DNA of 40,836 bases, from positions 1-40,836 of IMG/VR virus record IMGVR_UViG_3300020171_000072. One strand, written 5' to 3'. The position numbers were made by a program, and so were the translations under genes. The DNA is from a virus. This document shows positions 12,807-21,293 of this stretch, piece after piece. Under the pieces are notes generated by a model, which did not search any database, had not been told where the DNA came from, and saw only the letters and a program-made list of their open reading frames with translations. Each line of letters opens with the position of its first letter. Positions within the stretch are counted from its first letter, which is position 1.

Positions 12807-14387
12807 ATGCCATACACGAAAACAAAAAACAAACAAGAAGCAAGAAGAGAATTAATGAAGGGAGCGGAGGAGTTATATAATCTCGTAGCTACTACGCAGG
12901 GACCTCAAGGACGCAATATTGCGATTAACAAAGGGTTTGATTTTGATGTATTTCATGACGGTTTGAAAGTGTCAAGATTCGTTCAACCTCTTGATCCATT
13001 CCAGGCGCTGGGAGCGGGAATACTCCGCGAAGCAGCAGAAAAGCAGGTATCACGAGTAGGCGATGGAACAACATTGACTGTGGTTCTGGGCTATCAGATT
13101 GCGAAAGAAGCGATGATACTTATTGACGCGGGAATCAATCCCATGTCATTAGTTGCAGGACTAGAGCGGGGACGAGATGTATTAATTTCGGAAATAACCA
13201 AACTAGCAAAACCGATAAAAAACGAAAAGGAGAAAATACAGATTGCTACGGTAGCATCACAAGATAAGATACTAGGTGAGATGATCGGCTCAACATACCA
13301 CAAGATAGGAATTGAGGGGATAATTGTCGCCGACGAAAGTCAGTCTAACGATACCACGCTGGAACACGAAGAGGGTATAAGTATAGACAGAGGGTTTTTA
13401 TCTCCTTACTTTATAACTGATCCAAGAACACTCACGGCCACCGTCAAGAACGCTCGTATCTTATTCTTGGAACGGGAGATAGACGACGCGTACGAGTTTC
13501 TGGCATTTTACGAAAATTGTTTGAAACCTAAAAATATCAGAAACCTAGTTATTATCGCCAGTGATGTGAAGGGCGCAGCTCTTGCTTCTCTTATAGAGAA
13601 TAAGCGCAGGGGATTAATGAATATACTAGCAATCAAAGCGCCGGCATTTGGTAAATATAAACGCGAGTTACTTGAAGACATAGCCATAATGACAGGCGGA
13701 CAAGTGGTTGATGAGGCAAGCGATAAGCAATTAAAAGACGTACCATTTGAGTATCTAGGTTTTGCGGAGACGGTTAAGGCGAGTAAGGACGCAACTACAA
13801 TACTAGGCAATAGGGGGAATCTCAAGGCTATCAATGACAGGCAAGAATCAATCAAAATGTTACTCAAAGACCCGGAGTCAGATTTAGACGCAGAAAAACT
13901 GAAAGAAAGACTATCAAAAATGACGGGCGGGGTTTATGTTATCAAGACCGGTGGGGCGACAGAGGTTGAAATGAACGAACGCAAGGAAAGAGTAGACGAC
14001 GCAATCAGAGCAACAAGAGCGGCAATAGAGGGAGGAATCATGCCGGGGGGAGAGGTATCATTCTTATCAATCCGTAAGCAACTGGAGGCAAATAACACAA
14101 ACGAGGAGTACGCTTTCAGGATACTACACAACGCGCTTGAAAAGCCATTTGAGAAACTACTTGAGAATGCAGGACTTAACGCAGGTTACTATATGGCTAA
14201 GATAGAAGATAAGCCCTACGGTTGGGGTGTTAATGTGGTAAGTAATCAGCTTGAGAATCTTGTTGAATCAGGTATAATTGATCCGGCGCTTGTACTAACC
14301 GAGGCACTAAGATCAGCGGTGTCTGTTGCTATATTACTTATCACATGCGACGGGGTAAGCGTGGTTTGTGAAGATGAGAAAAAATGA
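12807..14387 (+). CDS. groEL: Phage GroEL-like chaperonin
   Basis: The 526-aa protein spans the full chaperonin fold. TTQGPQGRN at residues 29-37 and GDGTT at 85-89 form the nucleotide pocket. The Asp of FHDG (51) and VDDAIRATRAA (396-406, with D398) are the ATPase acids. RGFLSPYFI at 195-203 in the apical domain keeps the aromatic substrate and GroES contacts. The C-terminal Gly-Gly-Met tail is absent; it ends in CEDEKK. Many otherwise fixed residues differ (GLKVSRFVQPLDP), which suggests long phage evolution rather than recent capture. The likely clients are capsid or tail proteins. Confidence 0.95.
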   Translation: MPYTKTKNKQEARRELMKGAEELYNLVATTQGPQGRNIAINKGFDFDVFHDGLKVSRFVQPLDPFQALGAGILREAAEKQVSRVGDGTTLTVVLGYQIAKEAMILIDAGINPMSLVAGLERGRDVLISEITKLAKPIKNEKEKIQIATVASQDKILGEMIGSTYHKIGIEGIIVADESQSNDTTLEHEEGISIDRGFLSPYFITDPRTLTATVKNARILFLEREIDDAYEFLAFYENCLKPKNIRNLVIIASDVKGAALASLIENKRRGLMNILAIKAPAFGKYKRELLEDIAIMTGGQVVDEASDKQLKDVPFEYLGFAETVKASKDATTILGNRGNLKAINDRQESIKMLLKDPESDLDAEKLKERLSKMTGGVYVIKTGGATEVEMNERKERVDDAIRATRAAIEGGIMPGGEVSFLSIRKQLEANNTNEEYAFRILHNALEKPFEKLLENAGLNAGYYMAKIEDKPYGWGVNVVSNQLENLVESGIIDPALVLTEALRSAVSVAILLITCDGVSVVCEDEKK

Positions 14388-14758
14388 AATGCCCGCAGTG
14401 TCAAAATGAAGAGGCGATAATTGACAGGGAATATGGAGTACTGCCCGGGATTAGTTGTCAGTCGGAAAACGAGGGAATACCCAAGCCAAAGAAAGAGAAT
14501 CTGTATGACTTTGCGAGTCCATTGACGAAGTTACACCGTAAGGAATACGGGTCGGACATGTATCAACCGTATGTCAATGGGGTATTATCCAAGGAGTTCG
14601 TAGACACATATGGAACAGATAAACTGGCAGGAGTTAGCGCAAAAGATATTAAAAATGCTAAGTATGTATACTCGGGTTTTACCCGACATCACAAGATGTT
14701 GGAAAACGCAAAAATAAAAAAACAAGACATAAGTAAGAAATTTATGACTAAAAAATGA
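14384..14758 (+). CDS. Hypothetical zinc-ribbon protein, 124 aa
   Basis: CPQCQNEE at the N-terminus and a later Cys (ISCQ) suggest a partial zinc ribbon. The central segment KLHRKEYGSDMYQPYVNG resembles a recurrent phage protein motif, but I cannot name the family. It overlaps the groEL stop (ATGA) and the HNH gene start (ATGA). Confidence 0.6.
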   Translation: MKCPQCQNEEAIIDREYGVLPGISCQSENEGIPKPKKENLYDFASPLTKLHRKEYGSDMYQPYVNGVLSKEFVDTYGTDKLAGVSAKDIKNAKYVYSGFTRHHKMLENAKIKKQDISKKFMTKK

Positions 14759-15204
14759 TACATCCTAGAAATAGTTCTTTGAGATTCAAAAGCTGTAAGA
14801 ATTGTAAAATTCAATTCAAAAAGCCTTCTAAATGGGGATAGACTGTGTGGCTATTGACAGAACATTGTTCACGAAGTTGTGCTAGAATTACCGATTGGGG
14901 TGAAGGTAAATATACAGAAGAATGGCACAAAAAAGTATCAGAAGCCAAAAAAGGCAAAAATCATCCATTATGGAAAGGTGAAGACGTTGGCTATAATGCA
15001 TTACATGCTTGGATACATAGGAATATAGAATTAGATAATAAATGCTTTAATTGTGGAACAACTGAAAGTAAATTGGAATTAGCTAATAAAACAGGTATTT
15101 ATGATAGGAATTTTGAGAATTGGTTTATTCTGTGTATAGACTGTCACAGGAAATATGATGGTAAATATAATAGGGGTAATCGCTCAAAATATTATTTTAT
15201 ATGA
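14755..15204 (+). pseudogene. HNH-type endonuclease gene interrupted by an in-frame amber codon
   Basis: One frame runs from ATG 14755 to 15204 with a single internal TAG at 14839-14841. Before it lies CKNCKIQF; after it lie HCSRSCAR, WKGEDVGYNALHAW, CFNCG and CIDCHRKYDG. The last elements match the intact paralogue at 34778-35203 on the other strand (WKGDEVGYGALHNW, CPSCNKMDG). The Cys pairs on both sides of the TAG belong together as a zinc knuckle, so this is one gene with a nonsense codon. TAG ends other genes here, so general recoding is unlikely. A fragment starting at GTG 14845 could still be made. Confidence 0.65.
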
Positions 15205-15464
15205 AGAAGACAAGGACAACAAAATTGACAGTATTGGATGTAGTCGCTAAGATAGTAGATAGTGATTTGCCAATTTCTACGCGTAATGAGATAACAAGGC
15301 ATTACATGTTACCGAAGTTGGGATACACTCAAGCAATAGTGGAGTTGAATAAATCACCTATTAGTAGCGTAGAGAGGCCAGATGTAGATGAGATTAGAAT
15401 TGAAAATAATCCTAGATTAAAAGCGGAAGACGAGGAAACAGAAAAATTACTGAGTAAATTATGA
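15201..15464 (+). CDS. Hypothetical protein, 87 aa
   Basis: The product has an N-terminal helical segment (LDVVAKIVDSDLPISTR) and an acidic C-terminus. No motif was recognised. It overlaps both neighbours by 4 bp and lies just upstream of the packaging genes. Confidence 0.6.
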   Translation: MKKTRTTKLTVLDVVAKIVDSDLPISTRNEITRHYMLPKLGYTQAIVELNKSPISSVERPDVDEIRIENNPRLKAEDEETEKLLSKL

Positions 15465-15709
15465 ATTTAACAACGGAAAAAATAATCAGATCAGAGAAGC
15501 TAGTTAAGAGCGGTAATATATCGGTGGAGGTCTCGATTAAAGATAATCAAGTGGACAAGTATCATATAGGACACATGAGACAGGTAAACAATGGGACTAC
15601 TTACAATAATTCTTATAATGGATCATTTGACGAGTTGAAACAAGAGTTTACGGACATGATTGACGTTATTGACGAAATAAATACAAGCATAAAAAAAGAG
15701 AAATTATGA
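15461..15709 (+). CDS. Hypothetical protein, 82 aa
   Basis: A beta-rich sequence (NISVEVSIKDNQVDKYHIG) is followed by a helix-forming C-terminus. No family was recognised. It is translationally coupled by ATGA overlaps to both neighbours. Confidence 0.6.
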   Translation: MNLTTEKIIRSEKLVKSGNISVEVSIKDNQVDKYHIGHMRQVNNGTTYNNSYNGSFDELKQEFTDMIDVIDEINTSIKKEKL

Positions 15710-15798
15710 AAAATATATTTGAATACATAAAGCAATTATTTACTACCGTACCCGATAAAACAGATGAGGGATGGGATAAAAATATACAAGAAGAGTAA
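15706..15798 (+). CDS. Small hypothetical protein, 30 aa
   Basis: The ATG overlaps the preceding stop. The peptide is amphipathic at the N-terminus (FEYIKQLF) and acidic at the end. The same frame stays open after its TAA into the zinc-finger-like frame below, so the stop may separate two parts of one ancestral gene. Confidence 0.45.
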   Translation: MKNIFEYIKQLFTTVPDKTDEGWDKNIQEE

Positions 15799-15804
15799 GA
15801 CGCT

Positions 15805-15909
15805 ATTAACTCAGCGAACAAATTAAAAACATATTGCAAGGAATGTAATAGATATTTCAAGAATTACGCCGGAGCGCAAGCGCATAAATATCATAAACAT
15901 AAAAAATAA
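15805..15909 (+). CDS. Possible C2H2 zinc-finger peptide without standard start codon
   Basis: The frame encodes CKECNRYFKNYAGAQAH followed by KYHKH, a clear C-x2-C-x12-H-x2/4-H finger. No ATG, GTG or TTG precedes the finger; ATT at 15805 after AAGAGTAAG is the only likely start. The frame is continuous with the gene at 15706 except for its TAA, so readthrough or a recent nonsense change is the alternative. Confidence 0.4.
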   Translation: MNSANKLKTYCKECNRYFKNYAGAQAHKYHKHKK

Positions 15910-15910
15910 T

Positions 15911-16468
15911 ATGGATAACCAAACGGAACAACCGACAGTTATTACAGATCAGTCTGCAGTCACAGTGCCACTACAGTCTGACAATATAGTTAATCCACAA
16001 GTAATACCACAACCAGCAACAGAGCCGACGCCGCTTGGAGCGCCATCAAAATATAAACCAGAATACTGCGAGAAACTAATTGAGCATATGAGTAAGGGAT
16101 ATAGCTTTGATTCATTCGGAGCAGTTGTTGATGTATGCGAAGATACACTATACGAATGGAAGAAGGTTCACCTTAATTTTTCCGACTCCTATAAAAAAGG
16201 CAGGACATTAAGTTTATATGAATGGGAGAAGATGGGCATACACGCAACGCAGGGTAAACCATTTTTATACAAGCGTAAAATAGCCAGTAAAGACCAAGCC
16301 GGCAATGCCGTAGTGAAAGAAGTAGAAGAACAAGGATCGTTCAATGCAACCACATGGATATTCAACATGAAAAATAGGTTTGGTTGGAAAGACAGAACAG
16401 ACCACACAAGCGGTGATGAGAAGATAGCCAGTCCGTGGCCATACTTACCATCGAAGGATAATGAATGA
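15911..16468 (+). CDS. terS: Terminase small subunit
   Basis: A Pro/Gln/Thr-rich first 45 residues are followed by APSKYKPEYCEKLIEHMSKG, then a helix-turn-helix-like segment (SFGAVVDVCEDTLYEWKK) typical of small terminases that read the packaging site. The C-terminal part (ATTWIFNMKNRFGWKDR) is the usual ending of this group. It overlaps the large subunit by 8 bp. Confidence 0.75.
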   Translation: MDNQTEQPTVITDQSAVTVPLQSDNIVNPQVIPQPATEPTPLGAPSKYKPEYCEKLIEHMSKGYSFDSFGAVVDVCEDTLYEWKKVHLNFSDSYKKGRTLSLYEWEKMGIHATQGKPFLYKRKIASKDQAGNAVVKEVEEQGSFNATTWIFNMKNRFGWKDRTDHTSGDEKIASPWPYLPSKDNE

Positions 16469-17882
16469 TGGTAAATGGATTCCATTCCCCAAGCAAGCAC
16501 TAGCCTTGTCATATTCAGCAGAAACAGTATTTGAGATCTTATTTGGCGGAGCCCGCGGTCCCGGTAAAACAGATGCGGGCATACAATGGCTACATGGAGA
16601 GAAGATAGGTAAATTTGATGATGGACGTGATAAATATTATATACACCACCCACGCTACAGGGCGTTAGTTTTAAGAAAAAGTTATGAGGATTTAGTTGAT
16701 TGGATTGATAGAGCAAGCTATTTATTTAAGTACGCAGGGGCGGAAATAGTAGGAAAACCCGCAGAAATACGCTGGCCTAGTGGTGCAAAGTTTAGGCTAG
16801 GACACTTGAAGGATAGATCATCTTATGAAAAATATTTAGGCCATGAGTATCAAAGGCTGTTAATTGAAGAATTAACATTAATACCACAAAAAAAATATTA
16901 CACACAAATACTAGGATCAATTAGAACCTCACATCCTGAATTAGTGCCGCAAGTATTCAATACCACTAACCCCGGAAGTGTAGGCCATCATTGGGTATAT
17001 GATAGGTTTGTAAAACCTGCCAGACATGGACAGGTATTTCTAGGGAATGATGGAAGAAGTAGGATATATATACCTGCAACAATAGAAGATAACCCGATTC
17101 TACTTAGAGATAAGGGATATATGTTATATCTCAACGGACTCAAGAAGACAGAGCCTAATCTTTATAGAGCGTGGAGGCATGGAGATTGGAACGTATTTGA
17201 GGGACAATTTTTTGACGACTTTGATCCATATGTTAATGTTACAAGCGATTTTATCCCCAAAGATGATATTACGTTTGTCGGTGCTTCTGATTGGGGATAT
17301 TCACCCCGCCCCTTTGTGCTTCTACTTGGAGGCATGAAAAGCATCCCGTGGCAAGGATCATATTTTTATCGTCTATGGTTATACGATGAGATACGTTTTA
17401 CCAAGAAAACACCACAAGAACTGGCGGCAATAATCAAGCAACGCGAGGAAAGAATAGGCGAGTTTGCAATGCTTAAAATAGACCCATCAACTAACACCAA
17501 AGCGAAGGACGGATCGCTTTCAATATTAGATCAATTTACAAGTGAAGGTATACATTTTACTCCCGCGAATAACAACAGGCCAAACGGCTGGCAAGCAGTT
17601 AGAAAATGGTTATCTCTTGCCCCTGATGGATTGCCTTACATGATTATTTCAGATAAATGTAACTTCTTGATTAAGAATTTACCTATGCTGGTATACGACG
17701 AGTTAAAAAAAGATGATCTTGATACTGATGGTCCAGATGATGAAGCAGACGCATTGCGTTACTTGTGTACACATCTTAAATGGATAGACGGTAAAATCTC
17801 CGCTGTCAATTATGATAAAATACAAGAAGCAAAGACAACAATACAAGAGGACAAGGATATTTTCGGAGAAGAAGACGATTAA
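16461..17882 (+). CDS. terL: Terminase large subunit
   Basis: The 473-aa protein has Walker A GGARGPGKTD at 29-38, Walker B LLIEEL at 133-138, and coupling motif TTNPGS at 168-173. A C-terminal RNase H-like nuclease follows with acidic residues in ASDWGY (near 277), KIDPS, and DDEADALRY close to the end. It powers DNA translocation through the portal and cuts the concatemer. All motors are present, so it should be active. Confidence 0.95.
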   Translation: MNDGKWIPFPKQALALSYSAETVFEILFGGARGPGKTDAGIQWLHGEKIGKFDDGRDKYYIHHPRYRALVLRKSYEDLVDWIDRASYLFKYAGAEIVGKPAEIRWPSGAKFRLGHLKDRSSYEKYLGHEYQRLLIEELTLIPQKKYYTQILGSIRTSHPELVPQVFNTTNPGSVGHHWVYDRFVKPARHGQVFLGNDGRSRIYIPATIEDNPILLRDKGYMLYLNGLKKTEPNLYRAWRHGDWNVFEGQFFDDFDPYVNVTSDFIPKDDITFVGASDWGYSPRPFVLLLGGMKSIPWQGSYFYRLWLYDEIRFTKKTPQELAAIIKQREERIGEFAMLKIDPSTNTKAKDGSLSILDQFTSEGIHFTPANNNRPNGWQAVRKWLSLAPDGLPYMIISDKCNFLIKNLPMLVYDELKKDDLDTDGPDDEADALRYLCTHLKWIDGKISAVNYDKIQEAKTTIQEDKDIFGEEDD

Positions 17883-17884
17883 AT

Positions 17885-18361
17885 ATGAGATCAATAGTAG
17901 GCGAAAACGTGTTGACCATTTTGTTAGCTGGAACACAAGAGCAAGGCGTTAAAATGTTTTTCTGTCCGTACACGCAAAATAAAACGCTTCAATATCAAGG
18001 AGAAGTTAAAGCCATCCTACCCGGATTCGACGCAGAAGAAAGCCCGCAAGTGATTCTCAAACCACAGCGCACACCGGAAAATATACACTATACATTTACC
18101 AAGGTACCGCAAAACATAAATAATACCGTAGACTTTTGGATTCAAGATCAGTATTTTATAGATACACACATAAAAACATATTTTTGTTTTAATTGTCAGA
18201 TCAGTCAACTATACTTTTCAAGCAATAAGGTGGTACATTTCGATAGTAAAGCAGAGGTAAAAAGAGGGGAAAAATATACTTGTCGCAATCCTAATTGTAA
18301 GCAGGAATTAATTTATCAGGGTATAGTAAAAATACAAGAAGTTACACATTCTTATATTTAG
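17885..18361 (+). CDS. Zinc-binding hypothetical protein, 158 aa
   Basis: The C-terminal part has CFNC and CRNPNC about 35 residues apart, a probable zinc ribbon. The N-terminal half is beta-like (MFFCPYTQNKTLQYQG). It sits between terminase and portal. An accessory packaging or virion role is possible but not shown. Confidence 0.6.
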   Translation: MRSIVGENVLTILLAGTQEQGVKMFFCPYTQNKTLQYQGEVKAILPGFDAEESPQVILKPQRTPENIHYTFTKVPQNINNTVDFWIQDQYFIDTHIKTYFCFNCQISQLYFSSNKVVHFDSKAEVKRGEKYTCRNPNCKQELIYQGIVKIQEVTHSYI

Positions 18362-18364
18362 TGT

Positions 18365-18370
18365 TATAAT
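18365..18370 (+). promoter_or_regulatory. Extended -10 box before the portal gene
   Basis: TGTTATAAT ends 8 nt before the portal ATG, so the transcript would start about 2-3 nt upstream of the ATG. There is no Shine-Dalgarno. It belongs to the leaderless promoter set in this genome. Confidence 0.55.
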
Positions 18371-18378
18371 TTAGCAAC

Positions 18379-20421
18379 ATGAGCAATATAGTAGATCCAA
18401 CGAATAGATTTGAACCAACCACAGGGGTTATTAACACCTTATCCCCATTAAATGTGGATATCGAAGAAAAAAAACTATTGACCTATCTCAATCATCTTGA
18501 AACAGAAGCAAAATCACACTGGGATAAGCCTATTGCCGATGGTGGATCAAATCTCACTGCCAGACGCAAACAAAACCTCAAGTATTTATTCGGTAGGCAG
18601 TTACTAGGCCAAAACCTCAAAAAGTATGAATCAGAGTTTTTAGATAACGTGATTTATGAGTTTGAGGCAATATTAAAATCCCTTGCAGTTTCTAAAATGC
18701 CGGATATTACCGTTAAAGCCGGAGGGGTTTCAATGGATGAAGCGCGAAAGAAGACAGCAGAGTTATTGACTAAGTTTTTTGATATAGACATTAACAGCGA
18801 TACGAATAAAAATATTCTTTCCATGATGTTTAAGCATATGCCTGTTTATTTGATTGCGGCTAAAAAGTACAGATGGGACGCGAATAAAAAGGAAATAGGC
18901 GAATATGTAGAAGAAGTCATCAATCCTGAGCACATCTTACTAGATCATACAGCCTTATCCTCTAACCCTGATGAGATGATGTTTGTTATTCATTATGTAG
19001 AGAAAACAGCTAAAGAATGGGCGATGTTATTTCCCAAGAAAGAAGAAGAGATAAAAAAATATGTTGAGAGCGCGCACCCTTTGTTGATGGGTCAGGATAA
19101 AGAAGAGGTGTTGCTTGCGCAAAAAATAAGAGTAGCGGAAACTTGGTATGACTGGTTTGATAAAGCGGAAGATTACGACCCTGGAAAAAACCCCAAGTTT
19201 AAATTTATGTCGGGTGTTTGTTGGAAACTGGGTAAGAAAACAATACTTGATAACATGAAGAATCCAAACTGGGATTATGAGGGACACGATGTAACCATGA
19301 TAAACGGACAGCCCGTATCGCCTGAGATGATGGAGCAAGTTGTCTTAACCGGACAACAACCGCAGGGATATGAAGTAAAGCGGATATTTAATAATTATTT
19401 TAAGTACCCTAAGAAGCCCTTTATTTTTATGACATTTGATCAATTCCTAAGAAGCGCGGTAGATGAAACCTCACGCATAGAACAAGCAATACCGCTTCAA
19501 AAATCAATGGATAGTGTAGAGCGTCAAACAGATTACTTTGTTGTGAATCACAAAGGTAAGCATATGTGGTCTAAGGATTCAGGAATGACGAAGAAAGACA
19601 TTAAAAAGATAGATATGGATGATCCAAACTCCGATATTTGCGATGTCAATGGAGACTTAAATAATGTTCATAAATTTATTCAACCGGAAATGCCGCCGGC
19701 AGAAATGTTTGTACATATCAGGGAACGCAGGGATAGAATGTTTTCAAAAGTTGGTACGCATGGAGCTACAAGAGGAGAAGTTACAAGCGATGTCGCAACA
19801 ACTAACCAAATCTCAAGAGAGGCGGATTTCACTAAAAATGATGATCTAGTCAATAGTACAATCCTTTATGTATCAACCGAATCAATAAAAGCAAGACTTC
19901 ACATGATGAAGTTGAGATATACAGAGGAACATTTTAAACAACTGGCAGGGATTGAAGAAGGAAAATACCTTTATTTAAGAATCAATAATGATTCCATAGA
20001 TGATGGGATGGAAGTTGTAGTTAAAGCCTCAACAACTGATAAGCTAAGAGCGGAAAGGAACGCCCAGAACATGGCAGCCACTAAATTTATTGAGCCATTT
20101 TATTATTATAAAGATATGGGAATACCAGACCCGGAAGGCAGAGCGGAAGCATTATATCTATTCAACACAAACCCCGATATGTGGTATCAACAGATAGTCA
20201 AAGGGAAGAGCATACAGCAAATAGCGGACACAGTTATACAAGGATCAGTTGTGCCGCAAGAAGAACCAGCACAAGGTATGCAACCACCCCCACCTCAAGC
20301 ACCACAACAGCCAACACCTGCAAATACTTCTCAAGTACCAACACAACCTCCGGCCACCCCGCAAGGCTCACCAAGAGGAGGAATAGGCGGTATGCTTCAA
20401 AAAATGGGATTGATTAAATAA
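18379..20421 (+). CDS. Portal protein
   Basis: This 680-aa protein follows terminase and precedes scaffold and capsid. The layout is that of large portals: an N-terminal helical part (RRKQNLKYLFGRQLLG), a central stem region (DQFLRSAVDETSRIEQAIPLQKS), EVTSDVATTNQISREADFTKN in the crown-side helices, and a Pro/Gln-rich tail of about 60 residues. It forms the dodecameric DNA entry ring. The length is closer to short-tailed phage portals (about 700 aa) than to the ~450-aa siphovirus type. Confidence 0.8.
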   Translation: MSNIVDPTNRFEPTTGVINTLSPLNVDIEEKKLLTYLNHLETEAKSHWDKPIADGGSNLTARRKQNLKYLFGRQLLGQNLKKYESEFLDNVIYEFEAILKSLAVSKMPDITVKAGGVSMDEARKKTAELLTKFFDIDINSDTNKNILSMMFKHMPVYLIAAKKYRWDANKKEIGEYVEEVINPEHILLDHTALSSNPDEMMFVIHYVEKTAKEWAMLFPKKEEEIKKYVESAHPLLMGQDKEEVLLAQKIRVAETWYDWFDKAEDYDPGKNPKFKFMSGVCWKLGKKTILDNMKNPNWDYEGHDVTMINGQPVSPEMMEQVVLTGQQPQGYEVKRIFNNYFKYPKKPFIFMTFDQFLRSAVDETSRIEQAIPLQKSMDSVERQTDYFVVNHKGKHMWSKDSGMTKKDIKKIDMDDPNSDICDVNGDLNNVHKFIQPEMPPAEMFVHIRERRDRMFSKVGTHGATRGEVTSDVATTNQISREADFTKNDDLVNSTILYVSTESIKARLHMMKLRYTEEHFKQLAGIEEGKYLYLRINNDSIDDGMEVVVKASTTDKLRAERNAQNMAATKFIEPFYYYKDMGIPDPEGRAEALYLFNTNPDMWYQQIVKGKSIQQIADTVIQGSVVPQEEPAQGMQPPPPQAPQQPTPANTSQVPTQPPATPQGSPRGGIGGMLQKMGLIK

Positions 20422-20445
20422 TACACTATTATCTATATTAGGTAG

Positions 20446-20474
20446 TTGAAAAAAGAATTAAAATAGAGTAATAT
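20446..20474 (+). promoter_or_regulatory. Promoter before the scaffold gene
   Basis: TTGAAA (20446-20451), 17 bp, then TAATAT (20469-20474). The predicted start falls on the ATG at 20481, another leaderless geometry. Confidence 0.4.
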
Positions 20475-20480
20475 ATACAT

Positions 20481-21191
20481 ATGCCTGAGCCATTAGTAAG
20501 CAATCAAATCACTCCTCCAATAGAAACTCCACCAGTTAAACCAGTTGAGCAAGCAACCCCTGTACAAGAACCAGCACAACCAACCCATCAAGAACCAACT
20601 CAACAGCAACCGGACATCAAAGATATTGAGGAAAAGGTATCAAAGTCGGTATTGACTAAGATAGCGGAAGCTCTAGGACTTAATAAAAAAGAAGAGGCAA
20701 AATTGCCAACTGATCCAAACGAGTTAGCAAAATTTATTCAGGAAAATGCGAGAAAGGGAACAGAGGAAGTATTAACCCAAAGAGAACAGGCGGAACAAAA
20801 GGCAAGACAGGATCAGGAAGCACAAACCACTGAAGGAGCAACGCGCTTTCAGAATTTATGGAAGACTCAATTTGAACAACTAGCAGAAGCGGGTAAAGTA
20901 CCAAAAATAGTAAACGCCGAAGATAAAAACGATCAGGGGAATATCGCAAAAGTCAGACTACTTACCCAACTTAAAAAAATGATTGATGAAAACGCCGCAA
21001 AGGGTATCGATTATGTACCAACACTCAAAGAAGTATTTTATGAACACCCTGAAGTATTAACTACCGCGACCACTATCGGAACGACCGCGCCAATATCCGG
21101 CGGCGGACGGGCAACCATCAATAATCAGGGCGGATTATCATATAAAGAATTACACAATACTAATATAGAAGATTTAATCAAAGTTAAATAG
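20481..21191 (+). CDS. Scaffold-like protein
   Basis: The 236-aa protein starts with about 55 Pro/Gln/Thr-rich residues. A helical charged centre follows (IEEKVSKSVLTKIAEALGL, then ENARKGTEEVLTQREQAEQ), and the C-terminus is Gly/Thr-rich. Position directly before the major capsid gene and this composition fit a capsid scaffold. A protease function is not seen. Confidence 0.65.
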   Translation: MPEPLVSNQITPPIETPPVKPVEQATPVQEPAQPTHQEPTQQQPDIKDIEEKVSKSVLTKIAEALGLNKKEEAKLPTDPNELAKFIQENARKGTEEVLTQREQAEQKARQDQEAQTTEGATRFQNLWKTQFEQLAEAGKVPKIVNAEDKNDQGNIAKVRLLTQLKKMIDENAAKGIDYVPTLKEVFYEHPEVLTTATTIGTTAPISGGGRATINNQGGLSYKELHNTNIEDLIKVK

Positions 21192-21206
21192 TAATAAAAT
21201 TGCCTA

Positions 21207-21236
21207 TTGACAAGCAAGAATTAAGTATTTTATAAT
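21207..21236 (+). promoter_or_regulatory. Strong promoter for the capsid gene
   Basis: TTGACA (21207-21212), 18 bp, then TATAAT (21231-21236), both full consensus. Transcription would start near 21243, just before the AAAGGAC leader element and hairpin at 21250-21280. Confidence 0.75.
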
Positions 21237-21249
21237 TAGCATTAGTTAA

Positions 21250-21280
21250 AAGGACTTTACCGCGCTAGACGCGGTTTTTT
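21250..21280 (+). terminator. Leader element plus terminator-like hairpin before the capsid gene
   Basis: AAAGGACTTTACC leads into the stem ACCGCG/CGCGGT (21259-21264 with 21270-21275) with loop CTAGA and six Ts. It is a textbook intrinsic terminator, yet it lies downstream of the capsid promoter and 14 nt before the ATG. The same element occurs on the minus strand at 35207-35240. It may be an attenuator or a 5' stabilising hairpin. Confidence 0.65.
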
Positions 21281-21293
21281 GTATTTTAAAAAT

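Noticed and set aside
14839-14841. Genome-wide amber recoding
   Set aside because: TAG ends other well-supported genes (for example the exonuclease-like gene at 830), and only one other in-frame stop case (a TAA) was seen.
16189-16716. Leftward frame of 175 codons over the terminase genes
   Set aside because: It is a shadow of the terminase small and large subunit genes, which carry clear motifs.
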